Shown in pieces: positions 37,733 through 40,034 of a stretch of DNA of 40,034 nt. The stretch is from positions 1 to 40,034 of the forward strand of contig CAJXKN010000003.1 of the NCBI GenBank assembly GCA_913055585.1, in the 5' to 3' direction. The notes below the pieces were generated by a model. It did not search any database. It was not told the origin of the DNA and was given only the letters and a program-made list of their open reading frames with translations. The translations under genes were made by a program, and so were the position numbers. Position 1 is the first letter of the stretch, and every line of letters starts with the position of its first letter. This DNA comes from an uncultured Caldisericota bacterium. GTDB lineage: Bacteria; Caldisericota; Caldisericia; Caldisericales; Caldisericaceae.

Positions 37733-38662
37733 TCAATAGTCAGGTGAATATTTCTTAAACCACTCTATGGTTTCTTCAAGTCCTCTCTCAAGAGAATATT
37801 CTGGGATAAATCCCAATTCTCTCTTTGCTTTAGCTCCATTAAGTGAAATTCTTTGTACCTCGCCTTTGCGAGGCGGTGCATATATTGGATCTACCTTTTT
37901 GTTCAAAGCGGAAGAGAGCATTTCTAACAATACATTTACAGATGTTTCTATGCCAGTTCCAATGTTATATGTTCCCTCTTTTCCATCCATTGCAAGCAAA
38001 TTTGCTTTTACTACATCCTTTACATACACGTAGTCCCGTGTTTGATTCCCATCTCCATAAATAATAGGCTTTTCTCCATTTAATATTCTTCCAGTAAATA
38101 TTGCAACAACGCCTGCTTCACCCAAGGGATCTTGCCTTGGACCATATACATTGGCGTATCTTAAAATAACTCTCTCTATTCCATACATGCTTTTGAAGTA
38201 ATTAAGGTACTGCTCAGTACAATACTTAGAAACGCCATAGGGAGAAAGTGGTGCAATCTCCGTACTTTCATCCGCAGGAAGGTTATCTGGCTCACCATAA
38301 AGAGCGCCACCTGTCGAAGAGAAGATAATTCTTTTAACATTATACTTTACAGCAAGTTCAAATAAGTTAATTGAGCCAATAATATTTGTAAGTGCATCAA
38401 ATGCAGGGTCTGCCACAGATTTTCTCACATCAATCTGTGCTGCAAGGTGATAGATAATCTCAGGTTTCACCTCTTTAAAGATTTCTTCAAGCGCTTTTTT
38501 ATCCCTGATATCTGTTTTGTAAAAACGAGAGAGTGGATTTAAGTTTTCTTTTTTTCCTGTGGATAAATTATCCAAAACTGTTACGTTGAATCCATTGTCC
38601 AGTAATCCATCCACGACATTTGAGCCAATAAATCCTGCTCCACCTGTTACCAAAACGTTCAT
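37733..38662 (-). CDS. galE: NAD-dependent epimerase (UDP-glucose 4-epimerase type)
   Basis: VLVTGGAGFIGSNVVDGLLDNGFNVTVLDNLSTGKKENL, FSSTGGALYGEP, SPYGVSKYCTEQYL, LRYANVYGPRQDPLGEAGVVAIF, DYVYVKDVVKANLLAM. Confidence 0.88.
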   Translation of the reverse strand: MNVLVTGGAGFIGSNVVDGLLDNGFNVTVLDNLSTGKKENLNPLSRFYKTDIRDKKALEEIFKEVKPEIIYHLAAQIDVRKSVADPAFDALTNIIGSINLFELAVKYNVKRIIFSSTGGALYGEPDNLPADESTEIAPLSPYGVSKYCTEQYLNYFKSMYGIERVILRYANVYGPRQDPLGEAGVVAIFTGRILNGEKPIIYGDGNQTRDYVYVKDVVKANLLAMDGKEGTYNIGTGIETSVNVLLEMLSSALNKKVDPIYAPPRKGEVQRISLNGAKAKRELGFIPEYSLERGLEETIEWFKKYSPDY

Positions 38663-39535
38663 CTATGCCTCCTCTACAATATCTTTTAAATACTTTTTGA
38701 ATTCCTTGCCGAATTCTTTATTCTTCAAAGCAAAGGATACATTTGCCTTTAGATACCCAAGTTTTTCGCCAACATCAAAACGTGCACCTTCAAATTCATA
38801 AGCATAAATCTTTTCTTTAATTAATAGATTTTTTATTGCATCCGTTATCTGCACCTCTCCGTTTTTACCTGGTTTTGTATCTTTGAGTGATTCAAATATG
38901 GATGGCATAAGAATGTACCTTCCTACAATTGCAATATTGGATGGTGCTTCCATTGGATTTGGCTTTTCAATCAAATCTTCAACTTCGTATAGCCTGTCAT
39001 CTATTTTATTTCCTTTAATTATACCATAAAGATTCGTATCTTTTATAGGCACTTTCATTACAGCAAGGATAATACCAGGATAACTTTTATAAACGTTTAT
39101 CATCTGTTTTAAGCAAGGCTTACTTGAATCAATAATATCATCTGCCAAAAGAACACCAAACGGTTCATCAGATACAAACCCTTTTGCATGGTATATTGCG
39201 TCGCCAAGCCCATTTGCTACCTTCTGTCTCACATAATATATGGATACCATTTCACTTACATTTCTTACAACATTCAGCAAATCGGTTTTTCCTTTTTCTT
39301 CAAGTTCCCTTTCAAGCTCGATGGCATAATCAAAATAATCTTCTATTGCTCTTTTATTTCTTCCTGTAACAAGCAAAAGTTCTTCGATTCCAGAATTTAC
39401 TGCTTCTTCCACTACGTACTGCACGGCAGGCTTATCTACAATAGGTAACATTTCTTTTGGCTGCGCTTTCGTTGCTGGCAACAGCCTTGTACCAAACCCT
39501 GCAACAGGTATCACTGCTTTTTTAATTTCTTTCAT
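38663..39535 (-). CDS. galU: UTP-glucose-1-phosphate uridylyltransferase
   Basis: KKAVIPVAGFGTRLLPATKAQPKEMLPIVDKPAVQYVVEEAVNSGIEELLLVTGRNKRAIEDYFD, VRQKVANGLGDAIYHAKGFVSDEPFGVLLADDI. Confidence 0.95.
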   Translation of the reverse strand: MKEIKKAVIPVAGFGTRLLPATKAQPKEMLPIVDKPAVQYVVEEAVNSGIEELLLVTGRNKRAIEDYFDYAIELERELEEKGKTDLLNVVRNVSEMVSIYYVRQKVANGLGDAIYHAKGFVSDEPFGVLLADDIIDSSKPCLKQMINVYKSYPGIILAVMKVPIKDTNLYGIIKGNKIDDRLYEVEDLIEKPNPMEAPSNIAIVGRYILMPSIFESLKDTKPGKNGEVQITDAIKNLLIKEKIYAYEFEGARFDVGEKLGYLKANVSFALKNKEFGKEFKKYLKDIVEEA

Positions 39536-39619
39536 ATTATTACCTCCTTTTTTTGTTATTATACTACTTTTATAAATATTTAGAAGACAGACTTGACTTT
39601 TTCGTTAGGAATGTGCTCA

Positions 39620-39647
39620 TTGACGAAAAGCTACTTTTTGCTATTAT
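39620..39647 (+). promoter_or_regulatory. Probable promoter for efp
   Basis: TTGACG 39620-39625, 16 nt spacer, TATTAT 39642-39647; AGGAGG precedes ATG 39683. Confidence 0.6.
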
Positions 39648-39682
39648 TATAAGAGAATAGCTTACAAAGAATAGGAGGTTAT

Positions 39683-40034
39683 ATGATCCTGGCAAACGAT
39701 TTAAGGGCAGGCGTAACGTTTGAGATGGACGGAAAGCTTTATGTTGTTGTTTCTTATCAGCATATAAAGCCAGGCAAAGGTTCTGCTTTTGTACGGGTGA
39801 AGATTAAAAATTTAGATTCAGGAAACATCATAGAGAAGACGTTTAGGCCTGAAGAGAAGTTTAAAAAAGCTTTTCTTGAGAAGAAAAAGGTACAGTATCT
39901 CTACAGAGAGAGTAAAAACTATGTATTTATGGATCTGGAGACGTATGAACAACTATCGCTCTCTCCCGATGAAGTAGGCAACGCCGCAAATTTTCTTAAA
40001 GATAATCTTGAACTCACTATAGTTTCTTATAAAG
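39683..40034 (+). CDS. efp: Elongation factor P, truncated by the window end
   Basis: MILANDLRAGVTFEMDGKLYVVVSYQHIKPGKGSAFVRVKIKNLDSGNIIEKTFRPEEKFKKAFLEKKKVQYLYRESKNYVFMDLETYEQ. Confidence 0.94.
   Translation, partial: MILANDLRAGVTFEMDGKLYVVVSYQHIKPGKGSAFVRVKIKNLDSGNIIEKTFRPEEKFKKAFLEKKKVQYLYRESKNYVFMDLETYEQLSLSPDEVGNAANFLKDNLELTIVSYK

Noticed and set aside
38555-38580. Additional TGTGGATAA DnaA-box-like sequence
   Set aside because: Single occurrence inside the conserved LSTGKKENL coding region of the epimerase; likely chance.
1-40034. CRISPR array, prophage or toxin-antitoxin locus
   Set aside because: No regularly spaced direct repeats, Cas, phage structural or recognisable TA genes were seen on either strand.

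Overview
This is a 40 kb AT-rich bacterial chromosome window, mostly dense housekeeping genes. They include pcrA/uvrD, mfd, mazG, pth, an nrdG-like activase, a DnaB-like ATPase, apgM, alr, trpS, scpA, scpB, an M18 aminopeptidase, an MglA/roadblock/DUF4388 module, udk, tRNA-Leu(TAA), galE, galU and the 5' part of efp. Lineage is not determinable from the sequence alone; gene content fits a deep-branching thermophile-like bacterium (inference). The most interesting signals are mainly non-coding. (1) A 5-copy DnaA-box cluster at 29038-29235 between scpB and an ABC sugar transporter is a candidate oriC or DnaA-controlled region. (2) An intergenic small RNA candidate of about 95 nt at ~24222-24316 has its own promoter and terminator. 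It exposes ACCTCCTTTCT, which matches the recalled 16S rRNA 3' tail, and is complementary to the ribosome-binding site of the ABC operon. (3) A highly structured RNA leader at ~22897-23012, with a possible sarcin-ricin/loop-E module, lies between a consensus promoter and a methyltransferase gene lacking a Shine-Dalgarno. (4) A PadR / ferredoxin / NifX-like / split tandem half-permease operon. (5) Domain fusions: a stalk domain joined to an ABC solute-binding protein, and a degenerate phosphatase-like domain joined to MazG. Remnants of mobile elements lie at 23.9-26.2 kb. No searches or folding programs were run; all calls come from reading the sequence and supplied translations.
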